A stretch of DNA of 64,000 bases from the NCBI GenBank assembly GCA_944393405.1, contig CALYAC010000007.1:1-64000 (forward strand). The letters are read 5' to 3'. The DNA is from an uncultured Clostridia bacterium. Its GTDB lineage: Bacteria; Bacillota_A; Clostridia; TANB77; CAG-508. The notes below the pieces were generated by a model that had not been told where the DNA came from, ran no database searches, and was given only the letters and a program-made list of their open reading frames with translations. Of the stretch, positions 55,219-63,860 are shown piece by piece. The position numbers were made by a program, and so were the translations under genes. The first letter of the stretch is position 1, and every line of letters begins with the position of its first letter.

Positions 55219-56193
55219 TTAATCAGCAATTGTGAATTGCAAATTAAATTTAACATCAGATCCAGATGCGTTATTTTCACAGTCTAAATCTTGTCCTTCA
55301 ACCCACATATATATTCTTACTTTTGTAACACCTGCTTGTAATGTAAACATTGGTTGATCTTCATCAAATACAACTGGTGTATTAATCTTTGGTGTTACTT
55401 TTTGGAACTTATCTCCGTTATCTGTTGCGTTAGTTTGTTTTAATGGTATACCTGTATTTATAACATCTATTACACCATCATATGGTTGTTGAGCACAACC
55501 TGTTGTTGTTATTGTTTTTCCATATGCAGATGATGCATTTTGTACAGCTGCTGCTGTATGAACATCATAGTTTGGTTCCCAAATATATAATTCACTAGCT
55601 GTTCCTGTCTTAGAACCATATAATGTTGTAGGATCTTCTCCAACATCAGTATGTCCTTCAATTAAGAAAGCAACACGTCCAGAGTTTTGTAATCCTTTAT
55701 TACTGTCAGATATTACATTTGACAATGTTGTTAATTTTAATTCACTAGTTTGATCAACTTTTAAATATGTATCAAAAGCAATATATTTACCATCTTGGCC
55801 TTTTGTTGCAACTGCTTCTTTAGTTGCTGTTAATTCGTCTAAACCACTAGTTTCTGATGAAGTTACAGTTCCATAAAATAAATCTAAATCTCCACTATTA
55901 ATATTTCCTCCTGTTGATACAGGCTCCATAGTTAAAGGTATTTGATTTATACATCCAGAATATGCCGCACTTGTTATATCTTCATTTGAAAGAATAGATT
56001 TCCAATTTACAGCATCAGCTGAAATTTGTAAACCATTTTGTGCTTGTACATTTACTGATAATTCACTAACTGTTACAGTTTTATTAGCAGTAAACCATGC
56101 ATATGTAGAAGATATTAGTAAAATTGCTAATAATAACAATAGTAATAAAGAATATTTCAAATTGCTTTTTCTTTTGGTCTCCTTCTCTTTCAT
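55219..56193 (-). CDS. TasA/camelysin-like secreted protein with SipW-type signal
   Basis: A basic start and membrane helix are followed by 'ISSTYAWFTANKTVTVSEL', the usual SipW-dependent cleavage context (S-T-Y-A-W-F). The mature part of about 290 residues is beta-rich, with Cys in 'SGCINQIP' and 'TTGCAQQPY', and a C-terminal 'WVEGQDLDCENN' motif shared with the neighbouring 56316-57062 protein. TasA-like proteins form fibres of the extracellular matrix. The ATG at 56193 follows GAGGAGG; earlier Met codons in frame lie before or within that ribosome site. It has its own promoter and terminator, so it may be highly expressed. Confidence 0.85.
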   Translation of the reverse strand: MKEKETKRKSNLKYSLLLLLLLAILLISSTYAWFTANKTVTVSELSVNVQAQNGLQISADAVNWKSILSNEDITSAAYSGCINQIPLTMEPVSTGGNINSGDLDLFYGTVTSSETSGLDELTATKEAVATKGQDGKYIAFDTYLKVDQTSELKLTTLSNVISDSNKGLQNSGRVAFLIEGHTDVGEDPTTLYGSKTGTASELYIWEPNYDVHTAAAVQNASSAYGKTITTTGCAQQPYDGVIDVINTGIPLKQTNATDNGDKFQKVTPKINTPVVFDEDQPMFTLQAGVTKVRIYMWVEGQDLDCENNASGSDVKFNLQFTIAD

Positions 56194-56225
56194 TTTTTCC
56201 TCCTCGTTCATAATTTTACTTTTAT

Positions 56226-56305
56226 AGTAAATCATATGTTAATTAATAAGTCAATATTTTGTACTTTTTTGTAATATAGTAATATTTTTGTAATGTTTTT
56301 GTAAT
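56226..56305 (-). promoter_or_regulatory. Promoter with upstream ATTACAAAAA repeats
   Basis: On the minus strand, TTGACT (56249-56254) and TTTACT (56226-56231) are spaced 17 bases apart. Upstream, three copies of ATTACAAAAA (56296-56305, 56285-56294, 56266-56275) suggest an AT-rich UP element or operator array. It drives the TasA-like gene. Confidence 0.55.
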
Positions 56306-56315
56306 ATTTTGTAGA

Positions 56316-57062
56316 TTATTGCTGTTTATGTTCTTCTGTTATATCCATACTCATTTTCATTTCTCCGCCTATTAATGGATCTAAACAATCTGGATCATCC
56401 CCTTCTATCCATATTACTATTGTAATTTTATCTATATCACCTGGATTAAAATTCTCTCTTTGTTCCAATAATACTTCTTTATCTGAATAAAAAGCTTTTG
56501 TATCTGGTTCTGGCTTTCCAGTAGAAGCATTTGTCTTTGCATACACTGTTTTATTATCATTTAAATAAATCATTACTCTTATGGCTGTATCAACATTTTT
56601 TACTACATCTTCTATATTTATTTTATACCAATAATCTATAACATCACTTCCCATATTTTCAAGATAGAATGTATATGCTATATAATTTTCTCCATTGTGA
56701 CCACCATCTGCTTCGTTATTTAAGTTATCTGGCAACCAATTTATAGATATATTATCCATATATTCAAGTTTATCTGCTTTCAGGATTTTTCTTTCTTCTT
56801 TTGTATCAATACTTTCATACATTACAAGTCCGCTCTTAGCATTTTCTTGGGAATCTAATGTTACAGTAAAATTACCCAAATCATATATAGTCTTCAATAT
56901 GAAATATAATATTATTAAAAATAGTATTATTATTAGAATTGCTATTTTTATAATTTTTGCTTTAACTTCTCTTTGTTTGATTTTATAGGATCTTAGCTCT
57001 TTATCATACTTTGTTATTTTTTCTTTACTATTTCTTTTCTTTTTATCCGTTTCTTTTTTCAA
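56316..57062 (-). CDS. TasA-like membrane-anchored protein with W-(I/V)-E-G-x-D-x-D-C motif
   Basis: A long basic cytoplasmic stretch of about 45 residues, a membrane helix ('IIILFLIILYFILKTIY') and a beta-rich outer domain of about 180 residues. The C-terminal 'VIWIEGDDPDCLDPLIGGEM' is a clear relative of the end of the 324-residue TasA-like protein. There is no typical A-W-F cleavage context, so the protein may remain anchored as a base or tip subunit. I choose TTG at 57062 after AAAGGAAG; the TTG at 57095 has no ribosome site. The neighbouring gene on the plus strand is divergent. Confidence 0.65.
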   Translation of the reverse strand: MKKETDKKKRNSKEKITKYDKELRSYKIKQREVKAKIIKIAILIIILFLIILYFILKTIYDLGNFTVTLDSQENAKSGLVMYESIDTKEERKILKADKLEYMDNISINWLPDNLNNEADGGHNGENYIAYTFYLENMGSDVIDYWYKINIEDVVKNVDTAIRVMIYLNDNKTVYAKTNASTGKPEPDTKAFYSDKEVLLEQRENFNPGDIDKITIVIWIEGDDPDCLDPLIGGEMKMSMDITEEHKQQ

Positions 57063-57148
57063 AAAAATCTTCCTTTCTTCTACTATTGATTTCAATTTAT
57101 TATTATGATATAAATTAATAATATAAAATATTTTTTACGGAGTTTAAT

Positions 57149-57742
57149 ATGAAGATAAATAAAACATTACTATTTTTTATAATTTTTATACTATTAATTC
57201 TCATATCTTTTATCATAATATCTACATATGCTAAATATACTAGTTCAGCTAATAGCAATGCTAATATATCTATTGCTAAATGGAATATTAAGGTAAACAA
57301 CATATCAATCAAAGATAATACAGATATTTCAGAAACTCTTACTCCTATATTCCCTGGAAATAGTAATATTTCAAGCAATATTATAGCTCCTACTGCTGAA
57401 GGATATTTTGATCTAGACTTTGATTTTCAAGATGTAGATGTTTCATTTAATTATACTATTACATCTTCTGTATCAGAAGATAGTTTAGTTAAAGATTTCG
57501 TTATTACTGGATATTCAATAGATGATGGTCCTAGAGTAGACTTAAATACTAATGATAATAAAGTAATATCTGACGATATTTTGCTAACCAGTAATATAAA
57601 GAATAGAAAAATTAGAATATATGTAAAATGGATAGATGATGATTCAGAAACAATGGATAATGCTGATGATACATTAGCTGCAATTTCTGGAACACCTGCA
57701 AAATTTAATGTAAATATTAATTTTTCTCAAATTATTGACTAA
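57149..57742 (+). CDS. TasA/camelysin-like protein with SipW-type signal (plus strand)
   Basis: A 197-residue protein with a long hydrophobic signal ending in 'IISTYAKYTSSANSNANISIAKWNIKVNN', the pattern of SipW substrates. The outer domain has the 'APTAEGYFDLDFDFQDVDVSFNYTI' strand pair typical of camelysin/TasA proteins, where the gain of a spacer G-x-F-x-L/I motif is common. It is the only plus-strand gene of the locus. It has an independent unit, with 54 bases shared with the divergent gene and a bidirectional terminator. Confidence 0.8.
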   Translation: MKINKTLLFFIIFILLILISFIIISTYAKYTSSANSNANISIAKWNIKVNNISIKDNTDISETLTPIFPGNSNISSNIIAPTAEGYFDLDFDFQDVDVSFNYTITSSVSEDSLVKDFVITGYSIDDGPRVDLNTNDNKVISDDILLTSNIKNRKIRIYVKWIDDDSETMDNADDTLAAISGTPAKFNVNINFSQIID

Positions 57743-57762
57743 CAAATTTTATAAAATTATTT

Positions 57763-57795
57763 AACTATTCAAAGAAGTTAAGTCTTTGAATAGTT
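57763..57795. terminator. Bidirectional terminator
   Basis: AACTATTCAAAGA (57763-57775) and TCTTTGAATAGTT (57783-57795) pair perfectly. It separates the convergent TasA-like gene and the SipW-TasA fusion gene, whose stop codon it touches. Confidence 0.85.
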
Positions 57796-59138
57796 TATTT
57801 TTGTGTTGCAATTAATTCTAATTCTATGTATAAGCTCTTTTCTCCAGGGTTAAGTGAATAAAACTCATAAGCTTTATTTCCCCAGTATGTATCAAGCTCA
57901 TCATTTCCTGATTCATATGGCCATTCAACTGTAATTCTGAAAAAACCTTTTTGTCCTTGTTCTAGTTCTTCTACATCTTTTGTTATATTTATTTTAAATG
58001 GATATTCATTCTTTATTTTTTCTTCTAATTCTTCTGAAGTCATATTTTCTCCAACTTCAAATTTTTCTCCTAATATAGTTATGGATTTAAATCTATAACT
58101 TAATGATGCACCTGCTTCACCTTTATTTAATACTTCAATATTATTTTCATATGTATCCATTCCTGGATAAATTCTGTCAAGGTTTATTTCCATTTCATTT
58201 GATATTTCTCCTTCACCAGAAGCAAATTCTACATCCCATGATGTTACATGTGCTGATAATGAAGTTGATACTTCTGTAGCATAAATAAACCATGCTAAAG
58301 TATTAAATAGTAATAACATAATTAAGATGATAATATGACTAATTTTTATTTTTTTTAATAGTAAAATTCCTATTTTAGATTTTTCTTTTTTTCTTGTTTT
58401 TTTCTTGTTTTCTCTATTTTCATTTTCTTTATCTTTTTTGATATCTATGATTTCTTCTTTATTAATTATATTTGCATTTAATATTTTATTGTTCTTTTTT
58501 TTATTCTCTGCTTGTTTTTGTAGATTTTCTTCTTTTTTTGTATTATTTACTTCTTCTTTAGTCTTTTTATTATTTTCTTTTTCTCTCTTTTTTTCTTCCC
58601 TATTAATTATATAATTAGCTAACATTCTAGCAATAATAATTGCCATTGGAACTATAATTAAAAAGTAGAATGCATAAATATTTCTAATTAGTTTATTTAT
58701 AAAGCTCAATATTACTGGCTTATATACTATCTTACCATATATTTGACTCTCAGATATTTCAGGATCATTTGCAGAGTTTGCTATACCTCTTGTTACAAAT
58801 TTGTATTCTCCATTTTCTTGTTTTATATCTACAACACTATGAGTAATTAGCTTTCCATAGGTGCTTTTCTCTCTACTCATGTATGTAATGTCATCACCTA
58901 TTTGTATTTCTTCTGGTTTTACTTCCTTTGATATTAAAATATCTCCTATTTCATATTCTGGTATCATACTTCCTGTAGCGGTATTATAGATTCTGTATCC
59001 TCCTAATGAAATTTCATTATTTGATAACCTCTGCGTTATTACCACTAGCAAAACAAGTATTACTAATATAAAAGCCAAAGCATAAATAATATTTCCTATT
59101 AACTTAAGTATTTTATTATTTCTTAGCTTATTTAGCAT
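57795..59138 (-). CDS. SipW-type signal peptidase fused to a TasA-like domain
   Basis: A 447-residue two-part protein. Residues 1-178 form a complete SipW-type peptidase: an N-terminal helix (14-34), Ser57 in 'NTATGSMIPEYEIGD', His100 in 'KLITHSVVDI', 'TRGIANSANDPEI' and a second helix (about 152-172). A basic linker of about 80 residues (180-255) is followed by a third helix with 'NTLAWFIYATEVSTSLSAHVTSWDVEF' and a camelysin/TasA-like domain. The linker is cytoplasmic if the helices alternate. So an enzyme and its usual substrate type are joined. AGGAGAAA precedes the ATG. Confidence 0.85.
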   Translation of the reverse strand: MLNKLRNNKILKLIGNIIYALAFILVILVLLVVITQRLSNNEISLGGYRIYNTATGSMIPEYEIGDILISKEVKPEEIQIGDDITYMSREKSTYGKLITHSVVDIKQENGEYKFVTRGIANSANDPEISESQIYGKIVYKPVILSFINKLIRNIYAFYFLIIVPMAIIIARMLANYIINREEKKREKENNKKTKEEVNNTKKEENLQKQAENKKKNNKILNANIINKEEIIDIKKDKENENRENKKKTRKKEKSKIGILLLKKIKISHIIILIMLLLFNTLAWFIYATEVSTSLSAHVTSWDVEFASGEGEISNEMEINLDRIYPGMDTYENNIEVLNKGEAGASLSYRFKSITILGEKFEVGENMTSEELEEKIKNEYPFKINITKDVEELEQGQKGFFRITVEWPYESGNDELDTYWGNKAYEFYSLNPGEKSLYIELELIATQK

Positions 59139-59147
59139 ATTTTTCTC

Positions 59148-60254
59148 CTATTTTAGTTTCTCTAAATATTTATCTATATGTTTAATATATAATTTTTGTA
59201 ATTCTTCTATTGATGCTGTACGTATATATTTTCTTTTTTCAAATCTATCTCCTATTAGTTTTGATAATTGCTCTTCTGTTAAACTTGCACCTAAATCTAA
59301 TATCTTATCAATCATTTGATTTATTAAATTTACTTTTACTTGTTCTTGTTCTTCATAATCGTCCTCTTCTTTTTTTAATGAATCTATTAATAAGTAATTT
59401 AATAAAAAGTTTTCATCTGCTTTTTGTTTTATTTTTCCTTCATCAAAGAAATCTTGTTTATCAGATATATTTTTTGTGTTGTCATCCATATTAGCTTGTA
59501 AATAATTCCATAGATCAACTGCATATTGAAAATTAACATTCTTTAATATTAAATTTGTCTTTTTAAGTGGTGGTCTAACAATACTTACATGTGATTTTTC
59601 CAATATTTTATATGTTTCTGTATTTTTTAAATCTAATATTTTTTTCTCTAATTTTTCTATTCTTTCTAATATGTCCTTTTTTTGTTTTCCAAGTTTTTCT
59701 ACATCTTTCTTTGATATAACCTGCAAGTTCATTTGGATACTTTCGTCTTTATAAATGCTTTTTCCGTTAAACTCTATTAATCTATCGTCTTTTTCTTCAA
59801 TATTTAAAAATTTTTCTAATTGTTTTTTTCTTTGATTTATAAATAATGTCATGTTTTTTATCAAAGTATAAATTAATCTATTCTCATATGTATCATAGCT
59901 TTCTTCCTTATTTATATTTAAAATTTTTGATGGTTTTACATCTCCATTTTCTTCGTCTACTTCTTGAATCAAATTAGTATGTTTTGATAAATGTTTTATA
60001 CTATCTACAGTTATTTTTCTTGCTAATTCTATTTTCACAATTTCTTCTTCATTTACTATAAATCTATTAGGGTTTCTTAATATATTATCTAAATATGGAA
60101 CTGTAATTTCCATTTTATCAATCCATTCAGAATCCACTTCAGTCTTTTCATAATCAGTTTTTACATGAACAGAAGACTCTATACTTTCCATAAACTTTTC
60201 TTTTTGTGTTTCATTTGCATTATTATATAAATCTAAAATTTTTAAATCTTCCAT
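59148..60254 (-). CDS. DUF2357-like protein (McrB-associated)
   Basis: A 368-residue soluble protein with the motif 'NKEESYDTYENRLIYTLIKNM' (about residues 113-133), the mark of DUF2357 proteins often paired with McrB-like ATPases, where they act like McrC. The central part is a coiled coil (about 190-225). I see no PD-(D/E)xK nuclease signature, which canonical McrC proteins carry at the C-terminus. It lies 12 bases after the AAA+ gene and 9 bases before the SipW-TasA fusion gene. Its role is inferred to be an adaptor of the membrane-bound ATPase, rather than a restriction nuclease. Confidence 0.7.
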   Translation of the reverse strand: MEDLKILDLYNNANETQKEKFMESIESSVHVKTDYEKTEVDSEWIDKMEITVPYLDNILRNPNRFIVNEEEIVKIELARKITVDSIKHLSKHTNLIQEVDEENGDVKPSKILNINKEESYDTYENRLIYTLIKNMTLFINQRKKQLEKFLNIEEKDDRLIEFNGKSIYKDESIQMNLQVISKKDVEKLGKQKKDILERIEKLEKKILDLKNTETYKILEKSHVSIVRPPLKKTNLILKNVNFQYAVDLWNYLQANMDDNTKNISDKQDFFDEGKIKQKADENFLLNYLLIDSLKKEEDDYEEQEQVKVNLINQMIDKILDLGASLTEEQLSKLIGDRFEKRKYIRTASIEELQKLYIKHIDKYLEKLK

Positions 60255-60266
60255 ATTTCATCATCC

Positions 60267-61787
60267 TTAAGTTAATTTTTTAAGTCTTAATAAATAGTCT
60301 TTACATTCTTTCATTTTATTTTTTCCAAAAGTCTTGTCTAAATAATCTATAAAAGGATCTATTTCATCTTTTATTAATGATATATTTAATTGTTCAAATT
60401 TTCTAAAAATTTTCTTTGCAATAAAATAATCAACACCTGCTATTTCATCTCCACCACAAGCTACATAAACCGGAACGAATTTCTTCATATGTGAAACAAT
60501 ACGGTTACCAAAAGCTATACGGAAATGTTTAATTACATAATCATCCATTTTTTCTATTTTTTCTAATGTTTCATTTGATATAGGATTGTTTTCTATTGCC
60601 TCTTCAAATAAGTTTTCTAAATATGAATAATTTATATCCATAGCTTCAGTATCAACTGCTTTAAATGCTTTTCCTTTATCATTAATATCTATTGGCATAG
60701 CTCTATCATATACCTTATCTGTTACCATGAATGTAGAATCATCATTATTTATTGTTCCTATATACCAAAGATTAGTAGGTATATGTAGTTTTCCTCCTAT
60801 AACTTTTTTAGGATCATTTTTCCAACTATTTGGTACTAATTCGATAATCCATTCATCAGTATTTGGCATTTCTAGAATTGATAACATTTCTGCAAAATAA
60901 TATTCAACACGAGATATGTTCATCTCATCTAATATAATTGTATAAATATCATCTGTATATCCTGCCATATACATTTCCTTTAATACTTCAGTTTCATTAA
61001 ACTTTTTAGTAAATTCATTAAAGTATCCAAATAATTCAGTTCTATCTCTCCATGAAGGTTGTACTGATGCAACACATGAGTCATGTTTTAAGAATTTTCC
61101 CCATGCATATGCAAGAGAAGTTTTACCAGTACCAGAAATACCTTGTAAGATTACAAGCTTAGTTGAAGCCAAAGCAGATATAAATAACATCATCATTTCT
61201 CTTGAATAGTATAATTTTAATTTTGAAGCTGCAAAATTTCTAAAATTATCACATAATTCAGGTAATGTGAAGCTATCTCCATAATCAATAATTTTATAGT
61301 TTTTAAACTCTTCGTCTATTGCATTTAATTTAGCAAATCTAATTCCATTTTCTATATCCTCTTGAGTATCTTCATTTTCCTCTATTGCAGCACTTTCTCC
61401 AGGTTTTAATCCTAGTTGTGAAACTTTCATTGCTAAAATTTCATCTTTTTCTTTCATTAAATTTGCTACTTTATTATTAAGAGTTGCTACTTCTTCTAAC
61501 AAATCATCTTGCTCTATAGCAGCTTTTCTAAACTTTAAGTATTTTCTAATTATTAAATAAATTAAAGCAATAATTAATAAAATAAATACTATAAGAATTA
61601 AAATAGCTATTCCTGCTAAAATCCATTCTGGCATTGAAAAGTCATTTTTGTAATTATCTAGAATTCTTTGATATTCGCCTATATCAAATATTTGTGTAAT
61701 ACCATTGCCTATTCCCTTAAACATTGTTACAAATCCTGTAAAAAATTGTGAAAGGAACTCATATAAAAATCTTGTAAAAGTTTCCAT
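60267..61787 (-). CDS. Membrane-tethered McrB-like AAA+ ATPase
   Basis: About 506 residues (numbered from the ATG at 61787). A strong membrane helix (about 53-83), then a coiled coil (90-125) and an AAA+ domain: Walker A GISGTGKTS (216-224), 'QPSWRDRTELFGYFN', Walker B IILDEMN (284-290) with 'SRVEYYFAEMLSILE', 'GTINNDDSTF' and 'DRAMPIDI'. These are McrB/MoxR-type hallmarks, but an N-terminal membrane anchor is not usual for McrB. A weak GAGG ribosome site lies before the ATG. It sits between TasA-like genes and a DUF2357 protein, so it may remodel or energise the surface assembly at the membrane. Confidence 0.8.
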   Translation of the reverse strand: METFTRFLYEFLSQFFTGFVTMFKGIGNGITQIFDIGEYQRILDNYKNDFSMPEWILAGIAILILIVFILLIIALIYLIIRKYLKFRKAAIEQDDLLEEVATLNNKVANLMKEKDEILAMKVSQLGLKPGESAAIEENEDTQEDIENGIRFAKLNAIDEEFKNYKIIDYGDSFTLPELCDNFRNFAASKLKLYYSREMMMLFISALASTKLVILQGISGTGKTSLAYAWGKFLKHDSCVASVQPSWRDRTELFGYFNEFTKKFNETEVLKEMYMAGYTDDIYTIILDEMNISRVEYYFAEMLSILEMPNTDEWIIELVPNSWKNDPKKVIGGKLHIPTNLWYIGTINNDDSTFMVTDKVYDRAMPIDINDKGKAFKAVDTEAMDINYSYLENLFEEAIENNPISNETLEKIEKMDDYVIKHFRIAFGNRIVSHMKKFVPVYVACGGDEIAGVDYFIAKKIFRKFEQLNISLIKDEIDPFIDYLDKTFGKNKMKECKDYLLRLKKLT

Positions 61788-61817
61788 CTCTAAATACCTC
61801 ATTTTATTTATATCATT

Positions 61818-62831
61818 TTAAACTTCAATTATATTATTTATTGAATTTACATTTTTCATAATTTCTTCATATTTGTCTAAAGATCTATTTAATAATATAT
61901 AGCTAAATATATCTAATTTTTGAATATTATAATTTGTTATTTCAAACGTATCATCTAATATTACTGCTATATGATATCCATCTTTTATTAATTTTTCTAC
62001 TTTTTTCTTATTTTCTAAATATCTTTGATATCTAATTTTTAAGTTTAATTTATCTTGTATATATGGTGTATTAATTATATTTAATATTCCTTTTATTTTT
62101 TTATCTTTATTAAACAAGGAATCTGCAAATTCAACTATATACTGTTTTTTAAAATTTAGTTTTTTTAAGTCACTAATTATTTTTAAAGAAACTAAATAAT
62201 ATTCTATGTATAATTTTTCTTCTTTTACTAACCCTGTATTAAAAGCTTTTCTTATAGATTCATCACTATAAATTTCTGGAAATTTTATATTAGCTTTTAA
62301 ATTCACTCTGTATACATTCTTTTTTGTATATTCAGATATTTTTAATTCAAATTCTTTGCTTTCAAATTTCTTGTATAAAGCTTTTTCTTCTTCATCAAAT
62401 TCATTTAATAAATTTATTAAGTCCTCTTTAAATTTTTCATTTTCTTTTTTTAATATTTTTATTCTTAATTTGTATAAATCATCAATTTTTTTATTAATAT
62501 CTTTATAATATACAACATTATCAAAATATAATACATAGTAGAAAAATAGATGAATATTTTTTATTAACTCCATATTCTCAGGATATTTTTTCAAAAGTTT
62601 TTCTTCTGTCATTTGCATAATTCGAAGAATTCTTTTTCTTAAAGTTAACCCTTTATTAATTTCATCATCTTCTTCTAGAGAACTATAATTGTTATAACGA
62701 ATATTAATATATGAATTTATATATTCTTCACATATTTTTTTATTAAATTTATTTTCAAATACTAATTTTAAATATTTATTAATCTTCCTTGTTACTATAT
62801 CTAAGTATTCTTCCATAATATTTATTGTCAT
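61818..62831 (-). CDS. Unknown helical protein in the AAA+ operon (337 residues)
   Basis: A soluble, Lys/Glu/Ile-rich helical protein with no signal or membrane segment. 'LRKRILRIMQMTEEKLLKKYP' and 'ALYKKFESKEFELKI' are its distinct parts, and the end has 'YHIAVILDDTFEI'. I do not recognise a family. I use the ATG at 62831, which lies 6 bases after AGGTGA; a GTG at 62840 is less likely. It lies between a TasA-like gene and the AAA+ gene with gaps of 13 and about 30 bases, so it is likely part of the same machine. Confidence 0.7.
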   Translation of the reverse strand: MTINIMEEYLDIVTRKINKYLKLVFENKFNKKICEEYINSYINIRYNNYSSLEEDDEINKGLTLRKRILRIMQMTEEKLLKKYPENMELIKNIHLFFYYVLYFDNVVYYKDINKKIDDLYKLRIKILKKENEKFKEDLINLLNEFDEEEKALYKKFESKEFELKISEYTKKNVYRVNLKANIKFPEIYSDESIRKAFNTGLVKEEKLYIEYYLVSLKIISDLKKLNFKKQYIVEFADSLFNKDKKIKGILNIINTPYIQDKLNLKIRYQRYLENKKKVEKLIKDGYHIAVILDDTFEITNYNIQKLDIFSYILLNRSLDKYEEIMKNVNSINNIIEV

Positions 62832-62844
62832 ATTTATCACCTAA

Positions 62845-63792
62845 TTATTTTATATTTACTGTAATTACTGATTTATCATTAACTATAGGATATGTATAAT
62901 CTTTTGTTTTATCTTTTTTATAAAATCTTATATTTTTACTACTTAAAGCATCTACTTCTATAGTTATTGTATCTAAATATGTATATCCATCTAAAGACCT
63001 ATAATCTTCATCTATTGCTTTTAAATAATTTTTATCTGTATTATCTATAACTATTTCATTTGGATCAAATAAAAGAGTTAATTCTGCAGAATAACATTTG
63101 TTTTTATTGCTATCCGATAAATTTAAATAATCATTTATATCTATTTTATCTCCCACATCATAATTATCAAATGCTTCTTTTACAAAATAATAAGATTGTG
63201 TATTTGTTATATTTAATTCTAAATAAGGATTATTTTCTTTGTCCTCTATTTGATATGTAACATTTTCTTGTCCTACAACTAATTTAAATGTAGCACTTAA
63301 TTCCTTTTTATACTCTGAAGTTGAATTTACTACAATCTTTATAGTAACTATGTCTCCATTTTGAAATTTTGTATTTGGCGTTATTTTTAAATTAAAATAA
63401 TCCGAATTTGATTGTGCTGAAATAATTCCACTTTCTTTACTTAATTGACAAATTACATTATCACTTGCTGTATAACTAATATCATATCCAATGTCATAAC
63501 TCGTCTTTTTTAAATTATTTTTTATACTATTCATATTTATTGTTATATTATAATCTTCTACCCCAGACCAATTATCTATTTGATATTCTGCCCCTTCAGA
63601 AGTTAATTTGTCACTATAAAAATAAAATTCTTTACTTTCCAAGAAAAAATTATTTAAACTATTACTTGCATATCTTGCAAATACAGTTATTAACGAAGCT
63701 AGTATGGCTATAAAGATGAAAATTATTATTATTGCTTTTAAGCTTTTTACTCTTTGGTTTTGCTTTTCATATCTTCGTCTATGCTTTCCCAT
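62845..63792 (-). CDS. TasA-like surface protein with SipW-type signal
   Basis: A 315-residue secreted protein. The basic start 'MGKHRRRYEKQNQRVKSLKA' precedes a membrane helix that ends 'TVFARYASNSLNNFFLESKEFYFYSDKL', a cleavage region of the type seen in SipW-dependent Clostridial surface proteins. The mature domain is beta-rich, with 'WSGVEDYNITINMNS' and a C-terminal 'LDTITIEVDALS'. AAAGGAG precedes the ATG. It heads the tight run of genes leading to the AAA+ ATPase. Confidence 0.75.
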   Translation of the reverse strand: MGKHRRRYEKQNQRVKSLKAIIIIFIFIAILASLITVFARYASNSLNNFFLESKEFYFYSDKLTSEGAEYQIDNWSGVEDYNITINMNSIKNNLKKTSYDIGYDISYTASDNVICQLSKESGIISAQSNSDYFNLKITPNTKFQNGDIVTIKIVVNSTSEYKKELSATFKLVVGQENVTYQIEDKENNPYLELNITNTQSYYFVKEAFDNYDVGDKIDINDYLNLSDSNKNKCYSAELTLLFDPNEIVIDNTDKNYLKAIDEDYRSLDGYTYLDTITIEVDALSSKNIRFYKKDKTKDYTYPIVNDKSVITVNIK

Positions 63793-63860
63793 GCTAACTC
63801 CTTTCTTCCTTTGTTTGATTTTATAGTCTTTCTTTTATATCTTTTATTGTTTTATATTGT

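Noticed and set aside
59148..61787. Classical McrBC restriction system
   Set aside because: No nuclease motif is visible in the DUF2357 protein, the ATPase is membrane-anchored, and the neighbours are secretion genes. It is kept as a possibility but not called.
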